The notes: generated from the sequence alone by a model not told the origin. Positions 1 to 12,256 are shown, counted from the stretch's first letter. The stretch: 64,000 nucleotides of DNA from Boletus sp. NGJ (GCA_019096195.1 JAGTXK010000239.1:1-64000); one strand, 5' to 3'. Translations and numbers: made by a program.

Positions 1-862
1 CATACCTGAATCGTACCCAACACCGGGAAGAACACGTTCTCGAGCGGACTGTTCAACGTAAAGACCACCATTGCAATGATCACAAACAGCGTGTACAACA
101 TCGCGCTCTCGAGCGTCATTGCCATATAACTGAGGTAAAACGTCCCTTGTGGGGACCCGATTGCTTGAGTGATCGCCCGTCGATGCATCAAGAGTCGCGC
201 GGAGATGAGGGCGGACGCGCAGACGTTCATCGCGGCGGAGCAGGAGAAGTAAGAGATGCCGCTGACTTGGACCGAGTAGGTGCTGTAGACTGCGCCGGGT
301 GTGGCGCTGACGACGAGATAGGCTATCGAAGAGCCGACGGTGGCGAGGTATAGCAACGCAGGGAGAGCTAATGCATACTTGTTCGCCATCCAGACGATGT
401 GGCATCGATAGAGCTGGTCCTCAATTCAGTATGTGTGGTAAAGAGAGCATGGGCAACGCACGAGGAAAGCGTCAGAAGCCCACGTATTCAAGACAAATGC
501 GACGTCGACAACGACGGAAGGCCAGGGTGAGAGAGCGTTGGGGCCGTAGGAGCCAACGATGCCAAATATTGCCAAAAGTTGTGCTGGAGCGGCGTACATC
601 GAGACTGCAATATACAAGGTGGTGACGACTAGCTGGAAGATGGAGTACGACAAGAGGACATTGTATCTCTTCCTTTGAAGCATGACCAAATTCATCCCGG
701 TGATGGTGAGATAGACACCTAGTAAGAAAGTGTCAGTGGGAAAGCGAGTGAGGGGAACTACCTACCAAAGAGGATGCCCGCTACACCGCTGCCCTCGAAC
801 GCAATGGTGTAGCTGGTGAACAACGAGGGCGGGTACGCGGGCTGAGGGCTGCTCCCAGACAT
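1..862 (-). CDS. Multi-pass membrane protein, left copy, cut by window edge
   Basis: Mirror copy of the gene at 24867-26019; its last exon lies outside the window. The start codon is at 862 on the minus strand. The exons encode strongly hydrophobic segments, as in the large Agaricomycete family of seven-helix membrane proteins of unknown function. The coding sequence matches the right-arm copy throughout the visible part, so both would make the same N-terminal region. The last visible bases are the start of intron 3. It is divergently transcribed from the leucine-rich-repeat gene at 1554, with about 690 bp of shared upstream DNA. Confidence 0.8.
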
Positions 863-933
863 TTCTCTTGGAAGGGATCCGATAAGAGGTTCGAGTGCGA
901 GGAAACGGACGAAGTGGTGGTGGAGGGTGTATA

Positions 934-941
934 CTTATATA
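934..941 (-). promoter_or_regulatory. TATA box of the left membrane-protein gene
   Basis: TATATAAG read on the minus strand, 72 bp upstream of the ATG at 862, a normal core-promoter spacing. The identical element sits in the mirror arm at 24788-24795. The rest of 863-1553 is the shared divergent promoter region with the LRR gene; no other site is recognised there. Confidence 0.55.
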
Positions 942-1553
942 CATGCCGCGGCGTGCCTATGAGAACTGTTGGCGTGTGTTCACATGGTCTCGTCACCTGA
1001 GAAAAATAAACTTGGCAGCGTCCCTGAGTTTACGAGACTACACAACATTAATATTTTTGAAGGGCCGCTTCCACCGCTCAAACTAAGCGGGCAGTCCACG
1101 TAGCATGCTGCCAGTCCTCACAGTGCGACTGTGGACCATGACATGTGGCATCCGTTCCCTCGTCAAAACAAGCGATGATACCCGCTTCTTGGATCCAAAA
1201 ATTGGCAGTGTCTCACTCTCCAGTATCTCCCACTCGGATGAGTGGTTTCGGTCACGGTTGCGGGTGTTTCATTTGCGGGGCAGTCTTTACCCATGTCTCC
1301 AACTTTTACCGCCTTTGGCGAGCTGAGCGCTGAGCTCTGACACCGTCCAAGGTGAAGCCGCATCTTCCGACGTGGCGACGCCGAGACCGCTGGCAGAGTC
1401 GGGGAGTGTAGTTGGTACGGTACATGCAATAGAAAGACGTAGTCTAGTCTAACAATTTTACAACTATTGCCGAGTACGCGGCTCAACGCTTCAAACGACG
1501 AACGTACTTCTCATTCAACATTAGGTCTGGCAGAACACTACCTCAGAATTCTC

Positions 1554-4500
1554 ATGACAACCTCATCGTCGTGCTCACCCTCGTCCTCCGCCGTGACGAT
1601 CCCAATACCCGGAAAATCAATTCTCAAGCGTCCACCCCCAACACAGACCGGAATCCTCAACCGCATCAAAGGTTTCTTGCCCACCCAACCCACCGCACCA
1701 CTCTCCGAAGACCCCAATAAATCACTGAAAAGAGCGCATTTCATCCTACCACACCTCGCGACTGTCTACCCAATATCCACCCTCAATCCACCATCAACCC
1801 CATCGCTCAAGGACGAAAAACGTGCCATCGAGGAAAAGGAGACAGAGCGCCGGAAGCGGATCGTGAGAGGCAACTCGATAGGCCCTAACGACACAGAGGT
1901 GTGGTGGAACTTGGACAAGGTCGAGTCGTTTTACAGGGAATGCTGTGCGTCGAGAGAGGAGGAGCCAGATCCCGCAGTGTCTGCTGCGTTTAAGGTGTAT
2001 CTGGATCCGCCCGCTGAAAAAGTGCGCGTTGCTCATGCATTTTCCATTCCTAGCGCGCATCTGCGACGAAACCTCGGTCGCTCGATCTGTCGGGCGTGCA
2101 GCTCACCCCTACCGCGGCGGCTGTTCTCTCGGACGTGTTCAACATCGAATGGGGGCTACGCAAGCTGACCCTCAGAGAATGTGACTTGGACGATTCTGTT
2201 TGTCGATCGTGTTCCTTTTCCTTGTCGTCTACTGACCCCTAGATAGAAGTTGAAACCCATCTTACACGCGCTGCTCATCCCTGGAACGCTCGAGTACTTT
2301 TCGGTTGCATCCAATCGTCGACTCAAGGCATCCGCGTTTAAACTGATTGGAGCGTATGCTTTGCAGGTGAGTCCCCTCCGCGTATCACCTGTTGGTGCTG
2401 ACTTGCAGGATGGTAGGCCAAGAACTTACAATTCCTAGATCTCTCATCGACCGTGTTGGATAAGAAAGCAGTCGATTACATCGTCGTGTGTCTCACTGCT
2501 GCCCCGGAACCTGGCCTCGTTTCTCTCCGCCTAGATGACTGCTCTCTTCGTCCAAACGCCCTCGAAGCGCTAGGTGGGTGCCCTTTCATCACGAAAGCCA
2601 CTCAAACGTGACGCTCGCCTTCCAGCTCGCGTGGTCCGGACATCGTCATTACGAAATATATCCCTCCGACATAACAAAATAACGCCGACGGGCGGTGGTG
2701 CCGTCGCGCTCGCCCTCATGATCCGCGACTACCCCGACGCCGTAGGCTCTGGGACTGTTACGCCCGGGAGCCCATCATCCGTCACGTCACCCGCATCCTC
2801 TCTGTTTATGTCTCCACCCCCATCGCCACTTCCGAGCTCTACTAACCTTTCCCCTCCGACGCGTACCGGAGCCATACCTCCACCCCCACGACACCCCTCT
2901 GTTCTCGGCCCTCAAACGACCTACACGCCGTATATCCCTCGGTCGAAGCGCGCCGCGGCGGCACAAACCCCGAATCCACTCTCGGCGACTGGCCAACCCG
3001 TTCCGATCATCACGTCAAATTCGCATGGTGGCGTGACGACACGACACCCTACGCAGGGCCCAGCAAAGACCGAGGGTGTGACTGTGAATGGGGCCCCGGG
3101 ACGCTACGACGATGGTCCGAGTGCCGCATTGTTGGACAAGGTGCGCGCGTTGGATACGTTGCCGCGATTAGGTGCGCTTCGGACGCTCGATCTGAGAGGC
3201 AACGATCTTAGAGTAAGTCGATGCGTTGCGCATGTGGTGGATCGCGTCTTGATATAGGTTCTCAAAGACTGGGGTGACGTACCTCGCACAAGTGTTGAAG
3301 CGGAATCGCACGTTGAAGGTACTCAATCTGAGTGAGAACAAGCTGGACGTGCAGTGTCTCATGGCGATCGCTGAAGCCCTCGTGCGTTTTACTTCATCCT
3401 TTATCCTATTGTTCGTTTGTGCTCAGCTCGAGGGCCAGAAATACAATTTGTGTTTGGAGACACTGGATCTCAGCCGAAACCCCTGTTCGGGACCTGCTCT
3501 GGAAGGTGTACGTCCCCCACCCCCGTCTTTCTTTTGCGTGTTGCTCGTCTCTGACACCTTCCTCTCAAGATCCAATCGTTGCGTACGGCGTTTACACTCA
3601 ACACCGCCCTCAAACGCCTCTTTCTCTCCTCCACCCAACTTACCTCTGCAGGCGCTATCGCCCTCGCCGAGTTCCTCCCTGAATCCGCCTCCCTCTTACA
3701 CCTCGACTTGACCGTGAACAATATCGACCTCGCCGGCGTTATGGCGCTCAGTAAAGGTCTCAAAGGCAACCACGTCATGCGTTGTCTCGATCTCAACATC
3801 CCACCCGACAATGAAGAGTTTGCGAGGAACTGTCGGGATATCCTGAATACCTGCGTGAGGAACACAGAGGAGGCAGAGAGGGCGGCACGTGGTGGTGGGA
3901 CTGGGGTGGGCGGGGCTGGACAAGGGAATGCGCATGTTGAAGATGGACATCAAGGGACGACGACGAGTGGGAAAGGGTTCGGGAAGGGGGTGTGGGGTTT
4001 GATCGAAGAAAGTGAATTGGCCAAGTCGATTCGGATGGGGGATGGGCTTCATGTCAAGGTAGAGTGTGCCTTCCCCCCCTTTTTTTTCGTCTTCATTTGC
4101 GCGCGGGGCTCCAACGTTATGTTGGCGTACGTACTGATTGGATGGTTTCCTCTTAGATGGATTTACTTTCGCGTGCGGAGGTGCTGCTGGGACAAATTCA
4201 GGCCGAGATCGAAGACAACGGCCAGACAAATTCAGGGCCCAACGTCCATCCTACCGGCGCTGGGGCGCGTCCGGGATCGGGTTCTGGATCGGAGCAGGAA
4301 CTTATCTCCAAGGCACGGGAGATGGTTGAGACCCTGACGGTTCAGATTCAATCCAGTGCGACAGCGGCAGATGAATCCAAATTGGAGCGACTCCTTGGAT
4401 TGTGCGACCGCCTCAACGGGGGGATCGACAAGCTCTTGTCACGTGTCTCTCGTCGGTCGCTCTTGCACGGTCTCGGGTTAAAGATCGACGGTCTGCAAGG

Positions 4501-5426
4501 CAGTAGCACTGGGGTGGGTGCGGGTGGCGAGACGAAGGCGCGCGAGGACGAGAACGTGCCGTTGACGCCGCGTGTAGACAAGGGCAAGGGCCGGGCGGAG
4601 CCTGAGCCAGAGGAACCTGAGAAAGTGTTGAGTCCCACATTCATGATCGCTGAATCAGAGGACGAAGACGAAGACGACCATAGATACCTGGATGTGGAGG
4701 AAGGGGAAGAGGTCGATGTACAGGCAACCACGCCGACGGATAGGTACGTTCGTTTCCGTCACGTCTGGGGGAGGCGTTCATCTTGGTTTGGTTGATGCGG
4801 CTGCTGATGCCGATGTTTGTGTGTGATAGGTCCAAGAGCTGGGTGGAGGAAGAGGGCGAGATATTCCGTAAAGGGGCGGTGTTGCTCGGTCCTGAGGAGA
4901 TGGAAGGGGAATATGCCGGTGAAGATCTTCGCCGCGAGGTATGTCCCGTCTCCGTTCCTGTTCCTGTCCATGTCCCTGTCCATGTCTCCATCTTCATATC
5001 CATCCTCGCCTCAAACTCATCTCCCCGTCTCCGGAACTCACCCCTCTTTCCCGTATCCCGCAGCTTCTCGAAGCGATGGTCGAACGCCCACCCCCACGAG
5101 GCATCATCGACGACTTTGGGATCGAGGCCAGCATCCAAACGGCGTCGTTCAATGACATACCTACCCCACCCTCTCCTACCACGGAGGACCGGTCACGCGC
5201 TAAAGGCCCGCCCCCCACCACGCCCACCGCGCTACGTGCGTACATCCCGGCGCGCACGCGGTCGTCGGACGTGGGGCAGTTACTTTCGCCGACGGCATCT
5301 TCGCCGTCGCCGTCGCACCCGCCATCGCCATCACCGTCGCCATCGTCATCGCATTCGCCAATCTCCCCGACATCGCCACGTGGACATGGGAGTAGAGGGT
5401 TTCCCCCCTTGGGGGGCGCGACGTGA
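1554..5426 (+). CDS. PPP1R37-like leucine-rich-repeat protein, left copy
   Basis: Large multi-exon gene for a ribonuclease-inhibitor-type LRR protein resembling PPP1R37 (LRRC68), a protein phosphatase 1 regulatory subunit. The N-terminal exon has a basic segment with KRAHF, close to but not matching the PP1-docking RVxF motif, then a conserved block around DTEVWWNLDKVESFY. LRR units are spread over later exons, for example LRTLDLRGNDLR (about 3178), LKVLNLSENKLD (about 3316), LETLDLSRNPCSG (about 3455) and LLHLDLTVNNIDLAGVMALS (about 3694). The closing LRR pair is the segment most like PPP1R37. The C-terminus is acidic, then has a conserved VERPPPRG box and a proline/serine tail coded by a CGTCGC/CATCGC microsatellite (5290-5360). 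The ATG at 1554 is preferred; an in-frame alternative start lies upstream at 1467. Introns include those ending near 2071, 2233 and 3259. Confidence 0.8.
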
Positions 5427-7084
5427 ACGTGCGTTTGTGATATAGGCGTTGGACCGGCGTTGGACCGGAGATGGACGATGGAACTTCGTTGACGAGTCAA
5501 TAATTTGTCCTTGGATGACGTTTCGTCTCAGTTCTCTCCCCTCTCCCCCTCCCCTCCATTTGTTTTTGGTTGGGGACTCGCTATCCATGTACATATGGGT
5601 TACGATGGGGACGCCTTTTTTTCCTTACGGACCAGATTATGGGACCAAGTCACACACGTCGATTGTCGTTCCCGCACGATGTACTCTAGACAGACGTCTG
5701 TGTTTTACATAATTTGAGTGATACTGTATCGTACCCCCGGTTCCACACCGACAAGCCAGCTGTGTCGATCTTTCGGCAAGGATGGATTAGATCTGCATCT
5801 CTAGATAAATATCTTTAACTGAGGATATTTACTTGCTGTGCGTACCCGTAGTCGCGTTTACCGTAGCAATTTTATCCTGAGGCCATTTACAACTAGCTTT
5901 TTGTAAAGAAATTGTGCATTTGCAAGTGATATGTTTCATTACAATCGAGGAAAAGGAGGCATTCGGATGTTGTTTTCCAAGCGGAAATCTGAATCGCTGT
6001 TTTTGTCACCTTGCTTGCCAAGGTCTCCCAACATTAGCTTCGTGTGCAAAACGTCTACATGTACAAATAGCAAATTAATTAATTAATTGTTAGTTTTAAA
6101 TTGGTTTGTAAACCATAATCACTAACCTTACACGACACGTGGCATGGGAGGCTAGTCTAGCATCTGACAGCTCCTTCTCAAGTTCCAATCATTGTGTATG
6201 GCGTTATGCTCAATACAACCTCAAACGCCTCTTTTCTCTTCCACCCAGCTCACCTCTGCAGGCGTCATCACACTCCCCGAGGTCTGTTGACTTCACTCTC
6301 GATGTCCACTGTAACACCGACAAACTCGGCCGTCTGAACAACCTCGGTCACTCCTTCCTCACTTTCTTCGACCCCCGGGAGGAGCAGAGTGCCATCGAGC
6401 AAGCTATTCCGAGGTTCGGAAAACCATTGACTTCACCCTTTCCGACCCACATGGATGGACGGAGCCACTCGACGAATGACGCGATACTATCTCGAAGACA
6501 TCCGACAGCATCCTGCTGCAGTCGTGCAGCCACCCGATAACCCGGTGTTGCGCCGTTTGGAAATGGTTGCTCGTGTACGTCCCTTGCTACACGAGGGTTT
6601 ATCGTTAATCGACCACAATATTGTGTCAACGCCTCCTCCATACCCTGCAAAGAACATCGCTGCAGTGATATAGAGATCCTTGTCGCCCATCGCTGGTCTG
6701 ATCCGCCGTGACACATGCGAGGCCACTGGGCGTAGCAACGCCATAATGTCACATAAGGCGGACTCGTTCAAGCCTACACAGGTAAGTATCCATTGAAAGG
6801 CAATTTGATGTGTTTGTTGCAACCTTGAACTTGATGAAGAACGGCTCAGCCCGACAATGATGACCTTTCCCCTTACGATTGGATTACTACTTGATAATCA
6901 CACTGACGGTGTCCTGGCTGTGAAGATCTCCGTGGAGATTGAGAATTTCCCAACGGAGCTAGGGCGGGGCTACACGCTTATGGAAGGACTACTTTCCGAC
7001 TATCGAGCTGATATATATCTACCGTGTTTCTGGACCACCGGATGGCTCTCTGGAGATAACGCCACTAGGTCGCACAAAACAAAC
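5427..7084. other. Intergenic stretch with a decayed gene fragment
   Basis: This holds the 3' region of the LRR gene, AT-rich DNA with a short TTAATTAATTAATTAATT tract near 6074, the decayed LRR-exon copy at about 6160-6320, and unrecognised sequence to the P450 start. Open frames around 6348-6822 on both strands show no recognisable domain. Confidence 0.5.
6160..6320 (+). pseudogene. Decayed copy of a PPP1R37-like exon
   Basis: Bases around 6165-6290 align with 3545-3670 of the intact gene about 2.6 kb upstream. The match covers the end of an intron (ctgacagctccttctcaag versus ctgacaccttcctctcaag) and then the exon for the LRR segment LKRLFLSSTQLTSAG. The copy keeps CTCAAACGCCTCTTT and CACCTCTGCAGGCG but carries substitutions and small indels that break the frame. 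Because intron sequence is included, this is a DNA-level duplication and not a processed copy. The match fades near 6320. Confidence 0.65.
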
Positions 7085-9177
7085 ATGTTGCCAGTGATTA
7101 CCAGCCCGTCACTTACGACTGCCATCATCATGGTGGTAATCTTCGCTTTAGTATCTGCAGGTCTCCATTACAAGAAACAGAAACGTCGACTAACCTCAAA
7201 GGAAGGATATCCACCCCCTCCTGGCCCGCCTGCACGGTGGTTCTGGGACAATGTTATGCCGACGGTGAAGTCAGACCGTCTTCCCTAACTTTCTCCGATG
7301 CCTTGAACTAATTGGCTAATTTTCAGTATCGGCTCTACGTTCAACGATTGGGCTAATAAGTACGGCCCTGTGATCACGCTTCGTCAGGGCAGTGAGATAG
7401 CCATCGTTATTGCACGGGTCGACGTAGGACGGAATTTTATTTCTCGCTTTCAACAACAGTCCTTACTCTCTTTGGTTTCTCTGCAGGCAGCAACTGAGAT
7501 AATGGAGAAAGAGGGTAGTGCACTCGTAGACCGTCCTCCAATGATTGCTGCAGGTGAACTTCTCTCGGGGGGCAAACGGATCACATTCGTAGGCAGTGGC
7601 GAGCGATTTCGTCGGCTCAGGAAAGCTATCCACACCCATCTTCAGGCGAAGGCAGTGTCCATGTACACAGGCATCCAGTTCGAGGAAGCGAAGATATTCA
7701 TCCTCGACATTCTCAATGACCCAAACAACCATCAAAAACATGCACATAGGTGCGTTCTAGTATACCGAGTATGGGTTTTGTATGATGCTAGTGTATGTTG
7801 CTCTAGGTATTCCACATCTGTCATTCTACGCGTGACGTATGGGGAGTCGAATCCCATATCTATCAATGATCCAGAATTCGTTGGGGTGAAGCAAGTTGTC
7901 GAACACTTTATCGAAGGGATGCGACCTGGTGCTTACCTCATCGATCGTTTCCCTTGGTTGAAATACGTTCCTGGATATGGAAGTCGCCTGAGGAGATATC
8001 ATAAGTCTGATCTCAAGTTTTACAGCGGTCAATTGAACCGCGTGGAACATGCAATGGTGAGTTCTCCTTCTCTCATGTTAGAACAAAATAGTGTAACTAA
8101 AAAAATACTTTAGTTGTCGGATAATACTAGTCCGTCATTCTCGAGAACATTGCTGGAAAATGCCCACGACCATCAATTATCTGTTGATGAGATGGCTTTC
8201 CTTGCTGGAACTGTCTTCGAAACCGGGTCTGACACAGTGCGAGGATTCCTTGAGTGGCCTCCAAATGGGCTAAATGGAGGCTCATAGAGTGCACACAGTA
8301 TCATTGCGATGACCATGGCTGCAGCCTGCTTCCCCGAGGCACAAGTACGGGTACAAGAGGAGTTGGATATGGTTGTCGGTAGGGATAGACGTAAGTTCAC
8401 CCATCTTCCACTTGGTCACGTATCCTTTCACCTCCTCTCATCTCAGTACCGAGCTGGAATGACTGGGACGATCTTCCTCAACTACATGCTTTTATTTCAG
8501 AGGTGCTCCGCTGGAGACCCATCACACCACTTGGTAAATGATTTGAATCCTTCCTAGAATTTTACGGATGATTTTTTCATAGGTTTTCCGCACCGCTCAA
8601 CGAGGGATATCATTTGGGTATGACATCTTAACTACGAATATTGTCCTAGTTAACGTCATATCAATAACAGAAAGGCTGCTACATCCCTGCTGGAACGACG
8701 GTGACCGGAAACCAGTGGTATGTATGCTTCACTCTCGGATCCTTGTAAAGTGACTGACTGAAGTGTTGGTACACTAGGGCCATTAGTCGAGACCCTGTCG
8801 CATTCCCGGATCCTGAAAAATTCGACCCTCGACGCTGGCTCGACCAAAACGGTCAACTATGTAACGATATTGAGTGTTATTCATTTGGCTTTGGTCGAAG
8901 GTATGCACGTCCTCAGACTTTCGTGTGGTGATCTTGCGTGTCACTAACGCGATGATGCTATTTACGAAGAGTGTGTCCAGGAATGCATCTCGCAAACAGC
9001 TCGCTGTTTGTCACGCTTGCGTTCCTTCTCTGGTCATTCCGAATTGTTGAGCGCTCTGGAGCGCCGATCGATACTACGCCGGATATGGACAATGTTGTAT
9101 CCCATCTGGCGCACTTTGAGGTGAACTTCGTGCCTCGTATTGAGGAGGCACGGTTGAGAGATGTGATGGTAATGTAA
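7085..9177 (+). CDS. Cytochrome P450 monooxygenase, left copy
   Basis: Multi-exon P450 of about 500 residues. It starts with an N-terminal membrane anchor (residues about 10-25, hydrophobic) followed by a basic stretch and the proline hinge YPPPPGPP. Visible family motifs are the I-helix region ETGSDT (about 8220), the K-helix ExxR as EVLR (about 8500), FDPRRW (about 8822) and the haem-binding loop FGFGRR|VCPG, split by the last intron and carrying the cysteine thiolate ligand (about 8890-8975). A 51-bp intron near 8239 is needed to keep the frame. No stop or frameshift was seen, so it is probably functional. The substrate cannot be told. It lies upstream of the peroxiredoxin gene in the same orientation. 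Confidence 0.85.
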
Positions 9178-9705
9178 ACCGTGTGCAGGTATCGTCACAG
9201 ATGTATTTGGGTTTCTGGATGGCTGAGAATGTATAGTATTTGTTTCGCGTGATGGCAGAGCGGTTATCAGTCCAACAAAATAACTTTGTTTCCCCCGATA
9301 AAACGTTTATGGACCAAGCCAGACACATGTAGCTGTATGAACGGACTCCCTGAGGGTATCGATCTTCCGGCAAGGATCAGTACCTTGATTTCTGGACAGC
9401 ACGACGCTCGAGAGCGGTGAGGTTGATGTTGACGGCAATGTCACTGTGTCACTGTGTGGCAGTGAGGGTCTGTGCGCACTCAGTCACGAACAACACTGGC
9501 AGATGACGGCTGCAGTTTCTCCACTGCGGTATCAATATTTAATCTCAGGATGGCAGGCCCATGCCATGCGGGCGAGTCTGAGTTTCTGCGCACAGACCCA
9601 GGGCCTTTCCCCCATAAAAAAATCTCGTCATCCAACACTGCATCCATTACCCACTTACCCACCCCCTCTGTTTTTGTTTTTGTTTTTGTTCTTTTCATCT
9701 GAGAT

Positions 9706-10867
9706 ATGACTGAACCATCTACGGAATCCGCCAATGCTCCTCGTCGATCAAGTCGGATTTCAGCACAAGCACGTCCTGAGGCGCCGGCAAAGAGGACCCG
9801 AAAAGGAGCCTCCAATGCTACCAATAACAGCGCCAAGTCGAACAAGGCAGGGACCACTCGAAAACGGGCCAAGAAAGATGGCCAAGAAGGGGAACAAGAC
9901 GCCGATGGAGTCCAGCAAGAGCAAGATGCGAAAAAGGTCTGTTGGTCGCGTTTGTGTTGTGTGTTTTTGCTCGTCGAGTTCGGGGCAGTTGCCATCGATT
10001 GATCTCTCTCATTGTTTACGATTTGAAACAAAAATCATTTTCATTTTTGCTTCCGAATGGTGATACGATACTTGGGTGGGATAGGTAAAGCTGCCTTCTG
10101 CGGAGGAGACGCAAGCCGCAGGGAACGTGGCGGCTGAAGAGCCCTCTGCGGCGGCCGCGGAGCCTTCATCCGCGCTATCGGACGCACCCAAGAACGTTGA
10201 CATCGGGGAGTCCCTTCCATCGTTCGCTGTAAAGAACGAAAAAGGTGAAGACGTCGACACGGCATCACTCACGGCAGAGAAAGGTGTCGTTCTCTTCTTA
10301 GTTCCAAAAGCCGATACACGTGAGTATATCGTTGCTCGGTCCCTGATGCACGAGGGATGTCGCCTTGATGTCTCTTGGGCAATGTGATGACATCGATGGG
10401 CTGAAGCGATACAATTCGATTGATCGTAGCTGGTTGTAATATTCAGGCGTGCAGCTTCAGAGACGTCTGGCAGGAATTTGGAGCGCTCAACTATGGCGTT
10501 TACTGCCTCAGCGCAGATTCTCCCGCCGCCCAGACAAAATGGCAGACAAAGGTGACCCAGTCCGCATTGATGGCTCGGCTCCTTGACTCGTTCTGACGAT
10601 CATGTTTGATGCGAAGAAACAATTACCGTATCAGCTGCTCTCGGATCCTCAGAGGACGTTTATAGGCGCCCTTGGTGCCGCAGATGGTAACAGGACCAAG
10701 CGGAGTCATTTCGTGTTCGACAAAGACGGGAAACTGCTCGATAAGAAGATTCCCGTCAAACCCGCGGACAGGTACGTCTACCCAGTTGTCTTTATCTTCG
10801 TCTGCTGACTTTTGAGTGATGTAGCCCGCGATTAGCCCTTGATTTCGTCAAAGGACTCGGCAATTAG
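9706..10867 (+). CDS. PrxQ/BCP-type peroxiredoxin, probably nuclear, left copy
   Basis: Thiol peroxidase of the AhpC/TSA superfamily, PrxQ/BCP branch, like yeast Dot5. The first exon is rich in K, R, A and S with KRTRK and RKRAKK clusters, which look like nuclear-localisation or DNA-contacting signals. After an intron and an alanine-rich linker comes the thioredoxin fold: VVLFLVPKADT, then across an intron PGCNIQACSFRD. This gives the peroxidatic Cys and a resolving Cys five residues later, the PrxQ CxxxxC pattern. Later exons give LPYQLLSDPQR and RSHFVFDKDGK, and the protein ends in DFVKGLGN. I count five exons and an intact frame. It should reduce hydroperoxides using thioredoxin. Confidence 0.87.
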
Positions 10868-11161
10868 GCACTTGGAAGGTGGGGTGTGCGATGTGATGTT
10901 GTTGACGACCGTACATACCATGCATTCTATCTTTTACTAAAGCTGAAACATGTTTCAAACTAAGGTTGTAAAGATGTCAGTCAGTCATTGGTAAAAATGT
11001 CTCCTGTCGCGACATCAGTAGTTTACAGCTGTTTTCATTTCTGCGTGGAAAGCAAAGTTCGAAAAGTCGCGCCTCGGAGACGGCCGGGAAAGGACCCCGG
11101 GTGCAGCTGAGTAGTATAGTTCTAGTGGCTGACATGTCACTTTTGATTTTGCATACTGGCA
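10868..11161. other. Intergenic, nothing recognised
   Basis: This is the 3' flank of the peroxiredoxin gene and the approach to the repeat-rich palindrome core. No coding or RNA feature is recognised. Confidence 0.5.
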
Positions 11162-11450
11162 TGTCGAACGAGCCAATCGAGCCTAAGCAGTATGCTTTTA
11201 CTGTTGCCCTCACCGTTTACACAGCACTCAAGCAGTCAACCAAGGGCAAGAGCACTGTCAAGTGACAATAGAAGTCCATAAAAACCAAGGAATTACTTTT
11301 TCCATTGAACAAGGACAACTATGTTGAATTCATGGAAAGCATTCTTGAGAAGCACAGACAGACTCAATACAAGCTCTCAAAGAAGCAGCAGTTCTCGTTC
11401 AAGTTTACCATGGCGAAGATAAAGGGATATGGTTCTCTGAGTTGTTTGTA
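11162..11450 (+). pseudogene. Decayed ORF, probably transposon-derived
   Basis: An ATG at 11162 opens a reading frame (…KQYAFTVALTVYTALKQ…) that stops after about 35 codons. A few bases on, another lysine-rich stretch reads through to about 11445 (for example FPLNKDNYVEFMESILEKH). It looks like the remains of a longer ORF broken by a stop, next to satellite repeats. The family is not recognised; a transposon origin is only a guess from the context. Confidence 0.35.
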
Positions 11451-11499
11451 GTTGCCTGACTGCACAAACTTTTTTAGCCAGTGCACGACATCAGTAAAT

Positions 11500-11790
11500 A
11501 CAGGATTTCATCATAGTGCTCATAATGCCATAGTAGTTCCATAGATAACTCATAGTATTCATAGTATCATAGTACCATAGCATTTCATAGTGTTCATAGT
11601 GTTCATAGTGTCATAGTATTGAAAGTGTATTCATAGTATTCATAGTATTCATAGCATATTTATAGTAGTCATAGTATATTTATAGTATTCATAGTATATT
11701 CATAGTGTTCATAGTATTATAGTGTCATAATACCATAGCATCTCATAGCATTCATAGTACATCCATAGTAGTCATAGTCATAGTAGTAAT
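11500..11790. repeat. CATAGT satellite, forward orientation
   Basis: Degenerate tandem array of CATAGTATT, CATAGTGTT and CATAGTATAT units. It contains one 20-bp unit near 11655-11674 that is missing from the mirror array in the right arm. The complementary orientation (ACTATG) lies at 12400-12620, so the two arrays form a nested inverted pair inside the arm. Confidence 0.85.
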
Positions 11791-11795
11791 TTTAA

Positions 11796-11822
11796 GCTAA
11801 TCCTAAACCTAAACCTAAATCA
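11796..11822. repeat. Short CCTAAA telomere-like tract
   Basis: CTAATCCTAAACCTAAACC, the C-rich strand of a degenerate telomere-like repeat. It pairs in opposite orientation with the longer TTAGGA/TTGGGA tract at 12257-12323. Confidence 0.5.
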
Positions 11823-11824
11823 AA

Positions 11825-12062
11825 AGTATACGAAAAGTGTAGTCAAAGGTGTAGTCAAATGTTGTACAAAAAGTGTAGGAAAGAGTATAATACAGTGTAG
11901 CAAGAATGCGCACCAAATGGAGCAAAAGTGTAGCAAACAAAGTGTAGTAAAAAAAAGCAAACAAAAGTGTAGCAGAGTGTAGTACAGTGTAGCAAACAAA
12001 GTGTACCAAAAGTGTACCAAAAGTGTAGTAAAAGTGTAGTCACAAAGTGTACCAAAAGTGTA
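11825..12062. repeat. GTGTAG minisatellite
   Basis: Imperfect tandem copies of AAAGTGTAGNAAA-type units (10-14 bp), for example AAAAGTGTAGTCAAAGGTG and CAAACAAAGTGTACC. Open reading frames across it are low-complexity repeat translations and not genes. Confidence 0.8.
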
Positions 12063-12256
12063 GACCTACATTTAAAAAATATCCAAGTCCATTTTCCCAC
12101 ACTCAGTGTTAAAAAAGCGGACATTGTTTGCCAATGTTTGTGCCACCATTCTTATATAAACAAGCCAGACTTCAGAAACTTTCTCACACTCTTTTGTTTC
12201 TTAATTTTATCCTTCTCTACTCATTACATGAAGTCGACACTTTACTTTGTAAATCA

